Source of the DNA: Streptomyces katrae
Lineage (GTDB): Bacteria; Actinomycetota; Actinomycetes; Streptomycetales; Streptomycetaceae
Length of the DNA stretch: 64,000 nt
Direction of reading: 5' to 3'
NCBI RefSeq assembly: GCF_000717655.1
Contig: NZ_JNZY01000008.1
Coordinates: 124,001 to 188,000, forward strand
The notes beneath the pieces are model-generated. The model saw only the letters and a list, made by a program, of their open reading frames with translations, had not been told where the DNA came from and searched no databases. The position numbers were made by a program, and so were the translations under genes. Each line of letters starts with the position of its first letter. The first letter of the stretch is position 1. Below are positions 7,448-15,761 of the stretch, piece by piece.

Positions 7448-8905
7448 ATGGGTCCGAGCGACGTCGGGCAGGGGCAGCCGGACGACGTGCCACCGCCGAA
7501 GGACACCGAGCAGGAAGGGCCGGCCGCCCCTGCTGCCTCCCCTCCTGCCTCCGGATCCTCGCCCGACCGGGCTACCGGCGCCGGTAAGCCGGGCCGGACG
7601 AAGGCACGGCCCGGTCCACTGGCGCGGTTGCGAGAGGTCGGAAGCACGGCCCTGGGAGCGGGGCCGCCCCCGGGGCCGGCCCGTCCGGAGTTCTGGCGCA
7701 GTCCCCTGCGGGGGCCGTGGCTGACCTCGGTGTTCGGGCTGGTCCTGCTGTTCGGGGTCACGGTGCTCTTCATGACGGGCCTGCTGTCGTACGCGGCGTA
7801 CAACCCCGATCTCGCGGCGGTCAACGACCAGACGCCGGACAAGGGATGGCTCGGCTTCTACCTGTTCTCCTGGCCGACCTCTCCGTACTGGCTCTACCGT
7901 CTCACCCAGGGCGTCCACGTGACGCTGGGAATCGTCCTCGTGCCCGTACTGCTGGCGAAGCTGTGGTCGGTCATTCCCAAGCTGTTCGAGTGGCCGCCGA
8001 TCCGCTCGGTCAGCCACACTCTGGATCGGCTGTCCCTGCTCCTGCTGGTCGGCGGCGCCGGCTTCGAGTTCGTCACCGGCATCCTCAACGTCCAGCTGCA
8101 CTACGTCTTCCCGGGCTCCTTCTACACGCTGCACTTCTACGGGGCTTGGGTGTTCATCGGCGCCTTCGTCGTGCACGTGGCCTTCCGGCTGCCCAGGGCC
8201 CTGCGGGCCGTGCGTACACGACTCGGGGAGCCGGCGGCAGGCACCGCAAATGCGGTCGGGCTGGTCTCGCCGCGCCCGGCGGCGCCGACCATCTCCCGCC
8301 GAGGCGCCCTGGCCATGGTGGGGCTCGGGTCGGTGGCCCTGCTGGTGGTCACGGCGGGACAGAGCATCGGCGGATGGTGGCGGCAGACGGCGCTGCTGGC
8401 CCCTCACGGCCGGGACCCGGGCCCGGGCCCGAATGGGTTCCAGATCAACAAGACCGCCGCCTCGGTCGGCATCCGGCCCAGCGACATCGGCCCCGCGTGG
8501 CGGCTGACCCTACGCGGCCCGGGGCGTCACGTCGACCTGACGTACGAGCAGCTCCTGTCGATGACGCAGCACGAGTCGGCCCTGCCCATCGCCTGTGTGG
8601 AGGGCTGGTCCACCACCGACCAGCGGTGGGGCGGGGTGCGGCTGACCGATCTGGCCGCCCTCGTCGGGCTGGGTGTGAACACGCCCGAGGTCCTGGCGGA
8701 ATCGGTGCAGCGTAGTGGCTCGTTCAGGTCGGCCGTGCTGAGCGACAGCCAGGTCCGTGACGGCCGATCGCTCCTGGCCGTCCGCGTCAACGGGGCGACC
8801 CTCTCCGCCGACCACGGCTACCCGGCGCGGGTCATCGTCGCGGGGGCGCCCGGGGTCCACAACACCAAATGGGTCACCCGCCTGACCTTCGGAGAGCCCG
8901 TGTGA
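7448..8905 (+). CDS. Membrane molybdopterin-dependent oxidoreductase
   Basis: A 485-residue protein. A Pro/Ala-rich cytosolic N-terminus (1-85) precedes four transmembrane helices (about 90-115, 150-178, 194-212, 227-246) resembling a cytochrome b561-like module with His residues. A fifth hydrophobic segment follows (285-307; ALAMVGLGSVALLVVTAG), then a sulfite-oxidase-type molybdopterin-binding domain (about 335-485). The likely Mo-ligand Cys is in LPIACVEGWST, near residue 383. CCTGGAGGTG precedes the ATG. The family moves electrons between the outer-face Mo centre and the membrane; substrate unknown. Translationally coupled to the next gene by a GTGA overlap. Confidence 0.85.
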   Translation: MGPSDVGQGQPDDVPPPKDTEQEGPAAPAASPPASGSSPDRATGAGKPGRTKARPGPLARLREVGSTALGAGPPPGPARPEFWRSPLRGPWLTSVFGLVLLFGVTVLFMTGLLSYAAYNPDLAAVNDQTPDKGWLGFYLFSWPTSPYWLYRLTQGVHVTLGIVLVPVLLAKLWSVIPKLFEWPPIRSVSHTLDRLSLLLLVGGAGFEFVTGILNVQLHYVFPGSFYTLHFYGAWVFIGAFVVHVAFRLPRALRAVRTRLGEPAAGTANAVGLVSPRPAAPTISRRGALAMVGLGSVALLVVTAGQSIGGWWRQTALLAPHGRDPGPGPNGFQINKTAASVGIRPSDIGPAWRLTLRGPGRHVDLTYEQLLSMTQHESALPIACVEGWSTTDQRWGGVRLTDLAALVGLGVNTPEVLAESVQRSGSFRSAVLSDSQVRDGRSLLAVRVNGATLSADHGYPARVIVAGAPGVHNTKWVTRLTFGEPV

Positions 8906-9399
8906 GCGCCTCGACCGCTTTCCGGCGCCGCTATGGCGCCTCCCCTCTGCACCTGCTGCTCGTACTGGTCTCCTTCACCCTCGCCGTGTACGCCGGTCTG
9001 CGCCTGTTCGAGGGTGACACCGTGGGGGTCGCCGTGTGGTTCGTCGGGGCGGCGCTTCTCCACGACCTGGTGCTGCTGCCCCTGTACTCGGTGACCGACC
9101 GTGCGGCCCAGGCGCTGTTCCCCCGGGGACCGAGCGACGACCGGCCCGCGCCGCGGGTGGGCGTGAACTACGTGCGTGTACCCGCGTTCGTCTCCGGTGT
9201 TCTGCTGCTGGTCTGGTGGCCGCTGGTCTTCCGCCAGGTCGGGCACTACACGGCGGCGACCGCCCTTCCGGCTGACGGGTTCCTCGGACGCTGGCTGCTG
9301 ATCACCGCGGCGCTGTTCGCGGCCTCGTCCCTGGTCCTGGTCGTACGGACCTGGCGCTGGAGCCGCGCTCAGCGGCAGGCCCGCAGCGCAACGAAGTGA
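8902..9399 (+). CDS. Small integral membrane protein paired with the Mo oxidoreductase
   Basis: A 165-residue protein with about four hydrophobic segments: LHLLLVLVSFTLAVYAGLRL, VAVWFVGAALLHDLVLLPLY, a segment around VSGVLLLVWWPLV, and LLITAALFAASSLVLVVRTW, followed by a basic tail. GTG at 8902 overlaps the upstream stop as GTGA, so translation is probably coupled. I do not recognise a named family. The pairing suggests a membrane partner or assembly factor for the oxidoreductase; that is inference from context. Confidence 0.75.
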   Translation: MSASTAFRRRYGASPLHLLLVLVSFTLAVYAGLRLFEGDTVGVAVWFVGAALLHDLVLLPLYSVTDRAAQALFPRGPSDDRPAPRVGVNYVRVPAFVSGVLLLVWWPLVFRQVGHYTAATALPADGFLGRWLLITAALFAASSLVLVVRTWRWSRAQRQARSATK

Positions 9400-9569
9400 C
9401 GGCCTCGCGCGCTGGTCCACCGTGCGGCCCCGGTCCACCCCGACGCCGCGGCATGGCGGCCGGGGGCGGTGACCCGACCACGGCCGGCCGCCTGCCGGTC
9501 GCCAGCACCGCCGCGGACCACCCGAAACCACGCTCTGCCCCTCGGCCACGGCCTGCACTGGTCATCGCG

Positions 9570-9971
9570 CTAGGGCCAGACGGGGCCCTCGTCGGTCCAG
9601 GTGACACCCTTGTTGTGGCAGAGGCAGAAGGGGTGACCGATGGGGTCGGTGTAGACACGGAAGCCGTAGCCATCGGGGCCGATGCAGTCCCGCTGCAGGG
9701 TCGCGCCGAGGGCCAGGACGCGGCTCTGTTCGGCCTCGATGTCGTCGACTTCGAAGTCGAGGTGGAACTGCTTGGGGTGCTCGCTGTCGGGCCACTGCGG
9801 GGCGCGGTAGTCCTCCACCTGGATGAAGGCCAGTTCAATCTCGCCGAACTGGATACCGGCCCAGTTCGCGTGGCTGCCCTCCTTGACCGGGCGCCCCGTC
9901 ACCGTGGAGTAGAAGGCCGCCAGTTCCATCGTGTCCGGGCAATCGATGATGAAGTCGGTGAGTCTCAACAT
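9570..9971 (-). CDS. VOC-superfamily (glyoxalase/bleomycin resistance-like) protein
   Basis: A 133-residue protein made of two beta-alpha-beta-beta-beta modules. The first starts MLRLTDFIIDCPDTMELAAF, the second runs KQFHLDFEVDDIEAEQSRVL and ends PIGHPFCLCHNKG. Possible metal ligands are Glu in GEIELAFIQ and His in KQFHLDF. Family members bind metals or small toxic ligands; substrate cannot be read from sequence. ATG at 9971 has only a weak ribosome site. It stands alone between the Mo oxidoreductase pair and the repair operon. Confidence 0.85.
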   Translation of the reverse strand: MLRLTDFIIDCPDTMELAAFYSTVTGRPVKEGSHANWAGIQFGEIELAFIQVEDYRAPQWPDSEHPKQFHLDFEVDDIEAEQSRVLALGATLQRDCIGPDGYGFRVYTDPIGHPFCLCHNKGVTWTDEGPVWP

Positions 9972-10223
9972 CCCGCGATCTTGCCACAAGACCAAATAAG
10001 CCGGACCGTGGGACAGTTGCCAGCCCCCGGCTGTCTTCTCCGAGCGTATTGCACCCCATCTGTGCAGGGCGCTTTGCCATGCCCATCCCTTGCCCGCGGT
10101 GCCGCAACGGCCCCGGGTCACACCCGCAACGGGAGTGATGCGCGGACCCTTACAGGAGCAACTGACACAGGAGGACGGTGGTGTGTTCAGAGTGCGTGGA
10201 CAGGCTCCGCCGCAGCCGGGCTT

Positions 10224-10475
10224 TCAGGTGACCGGTTCCGGTGCCGGTACGGGGCCGGGCAGGGGGCCCGGCTGCGGGTGCGGATCGGGGCGCGGGGCCG
10301 GCGGCGGCTGCGGGTCGGGTCCCGGCTGCGGCGGTGCCGGCGGCACCGGGTCGGGGCCACCCGGCGCGGGCACGGGCCCCGGCACGGGCCCGGGCTGCGG
10401 ACCGGGTCCGGGACCCGGCGCAGGGGTGGGGCTGGGAGGTACGGGATCGTTGGGAGGGGTACCAGGGGTGCCCAT
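10224..10475 (-). CDS. Proline/glycine-rich peptide, last gene of repair operon
   Basis: An 83-residue peptide that is roughly half Pro, built of repeats such as PAPGPGPGPQPGPVPGPVPA. It has no signal peptide and very few charged residues. GGAAGG lies in front of the ATG at 10475, inside the end of the upstream HhH gene whose stop is two bases away, so translation is coupled. Low-complexity Pro-rich frames can be artefacts in GC-rich DNA, but the ribosome site and exact operon spacing argue for a real gene. Function unknown; it could be a flexible linker or binding partner of the repair proteins. Confidence 0.55.
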   Translation of the reverse strand: MGTPGTPPNDPVPPSPTPAPGPGPGPQPGPVPGPVPAPGGPDPVPPAPPQPGPDPQPPPAPRPDPHPQPGPLPGPVPAPEPVT

Positions 10476-10477
10476 GG

Positions 10478-11119
10478 CTAGGCTGCCTTCCTTCCGGAGA
10501 GTCCGGCCTTCCCCGAGAGCTCGACCCGGACGAGCCCGGCCGCCAGCTTCGGCAGGTCCGGGGCGTCGACCAGACGCGCCAAGCCCTCGGCGGTCTTGGG
10601 GAGCCCGAGTTCCGCCGCGGCGTGGCGGGCCCGGCTGTCGAACGCGGGGCGCAGCTCGGGCCACAGCCCCTGTGCCTCCCGGCAGAAGATGTCCGCGCCG
10701 ACCGGCCCGATCCGGGGGACCTCCTGGAGCAGCTCGCGAACGCGGTCCGGGTCTCCGCCCGCGGCTTCGCGCAGTCGGCGAAGATCTCCGCGGTACCGGT
10801 CGAGTACCAGGTCGGCACCGGCTCCCAGTGCGGTGGCCGTGCTCTCGTCGTAACGGCGGTAGTGGGCCCGGCCCAGTGCGTCCACCCGGTCCTGCCACGA
10901 GGCCGCCGCCATCGCCCGGGGCGTGCGCATGCCGTCCTCGAACAGCGCGCGGGCCGCGGCCACCGCGATGTCGGCCTTGATGCGTACGGAGAACAGCACG
11001 CACAGGGTCAGCAACTGGTACAGCGGCGCGGGCGTGTTCCGCAGCCGGATGCCCGCTTCCTGGGCGTGGGTCTGCCCGTACTCCTTCATCAGCCGTCGTG
11101 CGGTGGTGCGCTGTGTCAC
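10478..11119 (-). CDS. HhH-GPD superfamily endonuclease III-like protein
   Basis: A 213-residue all-helical protein resembling endonuclease III/DNA glycosylases. The helix-hairpin-helix reads LLQEVPRIGPVGADIFCREA (about residues 127-146), followed by the LWPELRPAFDSRA segment where the catalytic Asp of the family would lie. I do not see the Lys of bifunctional enzymes or the C-terminal four-Cys cluster of Nth. GTG at 11119 has GAAGGGTGG upstream and follows the LigD polymerase stop by 16 bases. The operon context suggests base or strand-break repair; enzymatic activity is uncertain. Confidence 0.8.
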   Translation of the reverse strand: MTQRTTARRLMKEYGQTHAQEAGIRLRNTPAPLYQLLTLCVLFSVRIKADIAVAAARALFEDGMRTPRAMAAASWQDRVDALGRAHYRRYDESTATALGAGADLVLDRYRGDLRRLREAAGGDPDRVRELLQEVPRIGPVGADIFCREAQGLWPELRPAFDSRARHAAAELGLPKTAEGLARLVDAPDLPKLAAGLVRVELSGKAGLSGRKAA

Positions 11120-11135
11120 GGCGGGCCACCCTTCG

Positions 11136-12059
11136 TCAGGGGGTCAGGTGGGTGAGCAGGCTGCGGGCCCTGCCGAGGGACCGGGGCCGAGGGGGATCCT
11201 GCCAGGGGTTGTCGGCGAGGAGCCGGTCGGCGCCGGTGAGCGTCCAGCGTCGCGCGGTGAGGTCCGGATCGTCGAGGACGTCCCAGGGCAACGGGGCCGC
11301 GACGGGGGCGCCGGGGCGGGCACGGACGGCGTAGGGGGCGACGGCGGTCTGGGCGTAGGCGTTGCGCTGGATGTCGAGGTAGAGGCGGCCGTGGCGGGCC
11401 TTCTTCCTGGGCTCGGTGGTGAACCGGCCGGGGTCGCGGGCCTCGAGGACTTCGGCGACGCCGCGCGCGAAGGTCCGTACGTCGCCGAAGGGTGCCCCGC
11501 GGTCGAGGGGCACGATGACGTGGAGGCCGCGTGAACCCGTGGTCATCAGCAGGGAAGGCAGCCCCAGTTCGTCCAGCAGCTCGTGGAGGGCGTGCGCGGC
11601 TCTCCGTACCAGGGCGAAGTCGTCTCCGGGCGGGTCCAGGTCGAACACCAGCCGGTCCGGGTGGTCCGGGCGGTCCGCACGGGACAGGAAGCGGTGCGGG
11701 GTGGTGCACGCCTGGTCGGCGAGGTGGAGCAGGGTGGCGGTGTCGTCGCAGACGGCGTAGGTGACGGTGCCGTCCTCCTTGGGCAGCTCGACGCGGTGGA
11801 TCCAGTCGGGGAAATGGTCCGGCACGTCCTTCTGCATGAAGGCCGGGCCGTCGATGCCGTCGGGATGCCGTTCCAGCATCAGCGGGCGTCCGCGCAGGTG
11901 GGGCAGCATCCGGGGGGCCACGGTGCGGTAGTAGTCGGCGAGGTCTGCCTTGGTGATGCCGTCGTCGGGGAACAGGACCTTGCCCGGGCGGCCGATGCCG
12001 ACGGTGCGCCGGCCGGCCCGGATGCGCTTCGGCCCTGCGGGCGGCTGCTTCGGGCTCAT
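11136..12059 (-). CDS. ligD: LigD-type polymerase domain protein (NHEJ)
   Basis: A 307-residue stand-alone primase-polymerase (PolDom) of the LigD family, which fills gaps during bacterial non-homologous end joining, preferring ribonucleotides. The metal-binding aspartates are visible: Asp140 and Asp142 in VFDLDPPGD, and Asp229 in RLYLDIQRN. The signature SRGLHVIVPL starts at Ser176. The length fits a lone PolDom without ligase domain. ATG at 12059 overlaps the upstream phosphoesterase stop by four bases. Streptomyces often carries LigD domains as separate genes; the ligase partner is not in this operon. Confidence 0.92.
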   Translation of the reverse strand: MSPKQPPAGPKRIRAGRRTVGIGRPGKVLFPDDGITKADLADYYRTVAPRMLPHLRGRPLMLERHPDGIDGPAFMQKDVPDHFPDWIHRVELPKEDGTVTYAVCDDTATLLHLADQACTTPHRFLSRADRPDHPDRLVFDLDPPGDDFALVRRAAHALHELLDELGLPSLLMTTGSRGLHVIVPLDRGAPFGDVRTFARGVAEVLEARDPGRFTTEPRKKARHGRLYLDIQRNAYAQTAVAPYAVRARPGAPVAAPLPWDVLDDPDLTARRWTLTGADRLLADNPWQDPPRPRSLGRARSLLTHLTP

Positions 12060-12676
12060 CGGGTTGCCCCTCGTGCGGCCGCGGCGACCTGCTTGAGCGT
12101 ACGTCCGCTGCGGGTCGACCGGGCCCGGCGGGGGTCCGGCGTCCCGCCGGCGGCGGGACGCTCGTCGGCGTGCTTGACCAGGAGCCACGCCTCCTTCTCG
12201 CCGTCCTCCTCCGTGCGGAAGCGGGTGAGCGAGTAGCCGCCGTGCAGCTTGCGGCCGTCGAGCCAGAACGAGGCGTGTCCCCGCTCCAGTGCCTCGGCGA
12301 GGGGGATCTCCTGGCCGGCGCGGTCGGTCGAAGCGTTGCGGTACGTGCCCTCGTCCCACACGATGACCGTGCCACCGCCGTACTGGCCCGGCGTGATCAC
12401 GCCTTCGAAATCGCGGTACTCCAGGGGGTGGTCCTCCGTAGGTGTCGCGAAGCGCTTGTCGTGCGGATTCCTGGACGGGCCTTTGGGCACGGCGAAGGAT
12501 TTGAGCACCCCGTCCGCTTCGAGCCGGAAATCGAAGTGCATGCTCCGCGCGTCGTGGATCTGGACGACGTACGACGCGGGCCCGACGGACGGCTCCGCGA
12601 GCCGGCCCTCCGGCTCGGCCGTCCTCGAGAAGTCACGCCGCCGGTGGTACCGGGCCAGCGCTCCCGTGGCCGACAT
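12056..12676 (-). CDS. LigD-type 3'-phosphoesterase domain protein (NHEJ)
   Basis: A 206-residue stand-alone LigD phosphoesterase, a manganese enzyme family that trims 3'-phosphates and 3'-ribonucleotides at breaks. The core motif is VVQIHDARSMHFDFRLEADG; His41, His47, Asp49 and Arg51 occupy the positions of the catalytic residues, and His83 (EDHPLEY) corresponds to the third family histidine. The C-terminal 40 residues are basic and Ala/Arg-rich, a plausible DNA-binding tail. GAGGAGG-like sequence precedes ATG 12676. First gene of the repair operon, with a four-base overlap to the polymerase gene. Confidence 0.92.
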   Translation of the reverse strand: MSATGALARYHRRRDFSRTAEPEGRLAEPSVGPASYVVQIHDARSMHFDFRLEADGVLKSFAVPKGPSRNPHDKRFATPTEDHPLEYRDFEGVITPGQYGGGTVIVWDEGTYRNASTDRAGQEIPLAEALERGHASFWLDGRKLHGGYSLTRFRTEEDGEKEAWLLVKHADERPAAGGTPDPRRARSTRSGRTLKQVAAAARGATR

Positions 12677-12866
12677 TGCATCCTCCTCATGCCCGTCGCG
12701 AAGGCGGTCCCACGGATGCGGCTACCCAGCTACGCCGCCGCCATCCGCCCGCGCTCGACGGGATCCGCATGCAGTGCGGGGCCGCGCACCCGGCAGGCGG
12801 CGGGCCGGCGCCCGCATGGGAATCCGCCCCCCGGGTAGGCGCCGGGCACCTTGCGAGGAGCGGTAC

Positions 12867-13979
12867 ATGGACATTCTGACCGTGGGGGTCGAGGAGGAGT
12901 ACCTCCTCGTCGACCGTGAAACCCGGGCCCCTGTGAACCGAGGCCCAGCCGTCATCGGGGCACTCGCCAACCAGTTGGGCGAGCAGATCCAGGCCGAGTT
13001 CTACACCACCCAGGTGGAAGTCTGTACACGGCCGACCCCCGACCGGGACGACCTGCGCGAGCAGCTGGTGCGGCTGAGGCGCGCCGTGGCGGACGGCGCG
13101 CGCCGGGGCGGCTGCGCGGCCGTGGCCTCGGCCACGCCGGTGATCAGGCCGCAGGAACCGCTGACGGTGACCGAAGGCGACCGGTACCGCCGAATGGCGC
13201 AACGGTTCGCCGCGCTGCTGGGCCCGGACCACCTCGTCTGCGGCTGTCACGTGCACGTGGGAGCCCTTGACCGGGAGAGGGCCCTGGCGTTGGCCGGCCA
13301 CATGCGTCCGTGGCTGCCGGTGCTCCAGTCGATCACCTGCAATTCGCCGTTCGTGTGCGGGCGGGACACCGGGCTCGCCAGCTGGCGCGCCGTCGCCCAC
13401 GCCGGCTGGCCGACCGTCGGGCCGACTCCCGCGGTGGACGAGCAGCAGTACCTCGCGTACGTCGACGGCCTGGTCAGTTCCGGGGTGCTGCTCGATCGCC
13501 GCATGGTGTATTGGTACGCCCGGCCTTCCGAGCACGTGCCGACGCTGGAGATCCGGGTCACCGACGTCAACGCGGACCTCGACACCGTGGTCCTGACGGC
13601 CATGCTCGTACGAGGTCTTGCCGGGGCGCTCCTGGCGGACGTGGACGCGCGCGTGCCCGCTCCGCTCCCGCCGGAGCCCGAACTGCGCAGGGCGCATCGG
13701 CTGGCGGCGATGTACGGCATCGAGGGCCCCGCGCTGGACCTGGAGAGCGGCCGCGAAGCGCCGGCCGTGTCACTCGTCGATCGCCTGCTCGATCGAGCCG
13801 CCCCGGGGCTGGCGGCGGCCGGGGATCTGGGCGCCGTCGCAGCCCTGTGGCAGGGACTGCGCCGGCAGGGCACCGGGGCCCGTCGGCAGCGCGCGGTCTA
13901 CCGGGCCACGGGCAGCCTGGCGGCCGTCGTCGACAGCCTGGAGGTGGCCGCGGCCGGCCGGGCGCTGGAAGCCGCCTGA
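12867..13979 (+). CDS. Carboxylate-amine ligase YbdK / glutamate-cysteine ligase-like
   Basis: A 370-residue member of the GCS2 (YbdK) family, ATP-dependent enzymes forming a gamma-glutamyl amide. The N-terminus LTVGVEEEYLLVD is the family hallmark with the metal-binding Glu residues. CGCHVHVGALDRERAL and EIRVTDVNADLDTVVLTAML are further conserved blocks. Length matches the family. ATG at 12867 follows GCGAGGAGCGG. Such genes are common in Streptomyces as paralogues of the mycothiol/ergothioneine enzymes; the amine acceptor here is unknown. Single gene, no operon partner. Confidence 0.88.
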   Translation: MDILTVGVEEEYLLVDRETRAPVNRGPAVIGALANQLGEQIQAEFYTTQVEVCTRPTPDRDDLREQLVRLRRAVADGARRGGCAAVASATPVIRPQEPLTVTEGDRYRRMAQRFAALLGPDHLVCGCHVHVGALDRERALALAGHMRPWLPVLQSITCNSPFVCGRDTGLASWRAVAHAGWPTVGPTPAVDEQQYLAYVDGLVSSGVLLDRRMVYWYARPSEHVPTLEIRVTDVNADLDTVVLTAMLVRGLAGALLADVDARVPAPLPPEPELRRAHRLAAMYGIEGPALDLESGREAPAVSLVDRLLDRAAPGLAAAGDLGAVAALWQGLRRQGTGARRQRAVYRATGSLAAVVDSLEVAAAGRALEAA

Positions 13980-14021
13980 CGGGGAGCGGAGCACGGGGGC
14001 CGCTGCGCGCTACCGGCCTTC

Positions 14022-14384
14022 TTGTCGCATCGGACGGTCCAACGGAAGACGAAGCAGGCCAGAGCCAGAGGTGCCACAGGTGAATGGTCCGTTCGACGGG
14101 GTGAGAGGGCGACCACCGACCACGGGGAGGGCGTGGCAGCAGGCCGGCGAACGAGGCAGGCGTCCCTCCCAGGGGGCGTCAAGTCGACCGTCTCGTCTGC
14201 CACCCGCCCGGCGGCCCAGGCGCGCACTACGGCGCCTCGGCGGTTCGACGCGATCGAGGTCCAGGGAGAGGAACTCGGTGCCGTCGGGAACGACGGCGAG
14301 GACCCGCACGAAGCGGTCACGGCAGACGGTCGTCGCCGCCGCCGCACCACCGGGGCGGAGGGTGAGGAGCGCGTAGGAACCCAA
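14022..14384 (-). pseudogene. Frameshifted STAS-like paralogue of the gene at 3731
   Basis: The reverse strand starts MGSYALLTLRPGGAAAATTV and continues to PDGTEFLSLDLDRVEP, matching the first half of the STAS-like protein at 3731. The natural continuation, AVVRAWAAGRVADETVDL, is one frame over, so a frameshift occurs near 14235. The original frame ends at 14010 with scrambled sequence. A 50-bp block resembling that upstream of the 3731 gene lies at 14454-14504. I read this as a decayed duplicate. From 14505 to 14767 I see nothing. Confidence 0.55.
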
Positions 14385-14453
14385 GGAGCTGGAGATCGGC
14401 GCGATAAGGCTTCGTGAGGCTTCCCCACACGAGGCGGCGGCAGCCCAGGGTCA

Positions 14454-14504
14454 CCGAAGCCCCCTGTGCGGCGGAACCAAGCTGTTCCGTCTCCACCACC
14501 GTCC
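14454..14504 (-). promoter_or_regulatory. Conserved ~50-bp block upstream of a STAS-like pseudogene (copy B)
   Basis: On the reverse strand this block carries CAGCTTGGTTCCGCCG then GGCTTCGG, like copy A at 3559-3609. It lies 70 bases before the STAS-like pseudogene start. Confidence 0.5.
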
Positions 14505-14767
14505 CGAGGCCGGCGGCAACGGCTGGACACCCGATCACCGGTCCGTCCCACTGCGCGCGGCGGACCGGCGCCGCTCATCGCCGGCCGGAGCGTCACCGGC
14601 CTCGCGGGGCTGATCGGGCAGGGAGGGCCCCCGCTCGTCCCGCTCGCGGGTCCGTCTTTTGCCCGTGCCGGGCGTTTCCTGCGCCCCTCAGCGGTTAGGC
14701 GGCGGGCAGGACGTCGGCGGGTGTCCGCCGTGATCAGTTCCGAGTGGCGCCCGAAGAGGAGGACGCG

Positions 14768-15673
14768 ATGCGGGGTCCCGGCACGGTGGACGTGGACCTG
14801 GACGTCACAGCGCTGGAGCGGGCCCTGCGCGAGAGGGTCGACGGTGAGGTGCGGTTCGACGCGGGCAGCCGCGCCGCCTACGCGACGGACGCCTCTAACT
14901 ACCGCCAAGTGCCCCTCGGCGTCGTGGTGCCCCGCAATGTCGAGGCCGGAGCCGAAGCGGGGGCCGGCTGCGCACGGTACGACGCCCCTGTGCTGTCCCG
15001 CGGCGGCGGTACGAGTCTGGGCGGCCAGTGCACGAACGCGGCCGTGGTGATCGACTGGACGAAGTACTGCAACCGTTTCGTCTCCGTGGGCACCGAGCGC
15101 CGCACCTGCGTGGTGGAGCCGGGCACCGTGCTCGACGAGCTCGACCGGCAGCTCTCCGGTACCGGCCTGAAGTTCGGCCCGAAACCGGCCACGCACAGTC
15201 ACTGTTCCCTCGGCGGCATGATCGGCAGCAACTCGTGCGGAGGCTCCGCCCAGGCGTACGGCAAGACCGCGAACAACGTACGACGCCTGGAGAGCCTCCA
15301 GACCCACTGCCACCAGGGGCTGAAGTACGACGCCGACCGCGAACTCATGCGCCGGGCCGGCATCGAGGCCGATGTCCTGGACGGCGGCTGCTACGGGCTC
15401 GCCGGTGACTTCGGTTTCGCCGATGGGTTCAGCTGCCGGACCCAGATCGAGCAGGGGGGCACGGGCCGGCAGGCGATGCATCCGGCCGAAGTCCTCGCCC
15501 TGGGCCTGGACGGCCCGGCACCCGCCCACTATCCGGAGAAGCTCGCGACACGACCGCGACCGTCCGCCCGCGACGCCCGGCTGGTGACTTCAGCCGTGGC
15601 CGCCGCCGCGGCCGCTTCGGCCGTCGCAGCCCTGCGCGCCGCCACACGGCGACGCAGACCACCGCGCGGGTGA
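14768..15673 (+). pseudogene. Internally collapsed FAD/Fe-S D-lactate dehydrogenase-like oxidase
   Basis: A 301-codon open frame. The first ~175 residues are a vanillyl-oxidase-type FAD-binding domain (VLSRGGGTSLGGQCTNAAVV, GGMIGSNSCGGSAQAYGKT). It then jumps within a few residues to the far C-terminal Fe-S part of two-domain glycolate/D-lactate oxidases (HCHQGLKYDADRELM, VLDGGCYGLAGDFGF), and again to ADGFSCRTQIEQ. The full-length family has about 950-1000 residues, so most of the catalytic cap and the Cys-rich region is gone, yet the frame stays open. GAAGAGGAGG precedes ATG 14768. Probably inactive; could still be translated. Confidence 0.8.
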
Positions 15674-15761
15674 AGACCACCGTCCGCCGCCGCCCGTGCG
15701 CACGTAAGCACACACCCCGCACGCACGCCGCCCGAACGCCCGCCCGATGAGAAGGAGCGTC

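Noticed and set aside
10224..10475. Collagen-like or PE/PPE-type surface protein
   Set aside because: The Pro/Gly repeats lack the regular Gly-x-y period and there is no signal peptide; the peptide is better explained as part of the repair operon.
9396..10481. 361-codon plus-strand frame across the VOC and proline-rich genes
   Set aside because: It is antisense to two genes with good starts, and the Gly-rich half is simply the mirror of the Pro-rich codons.
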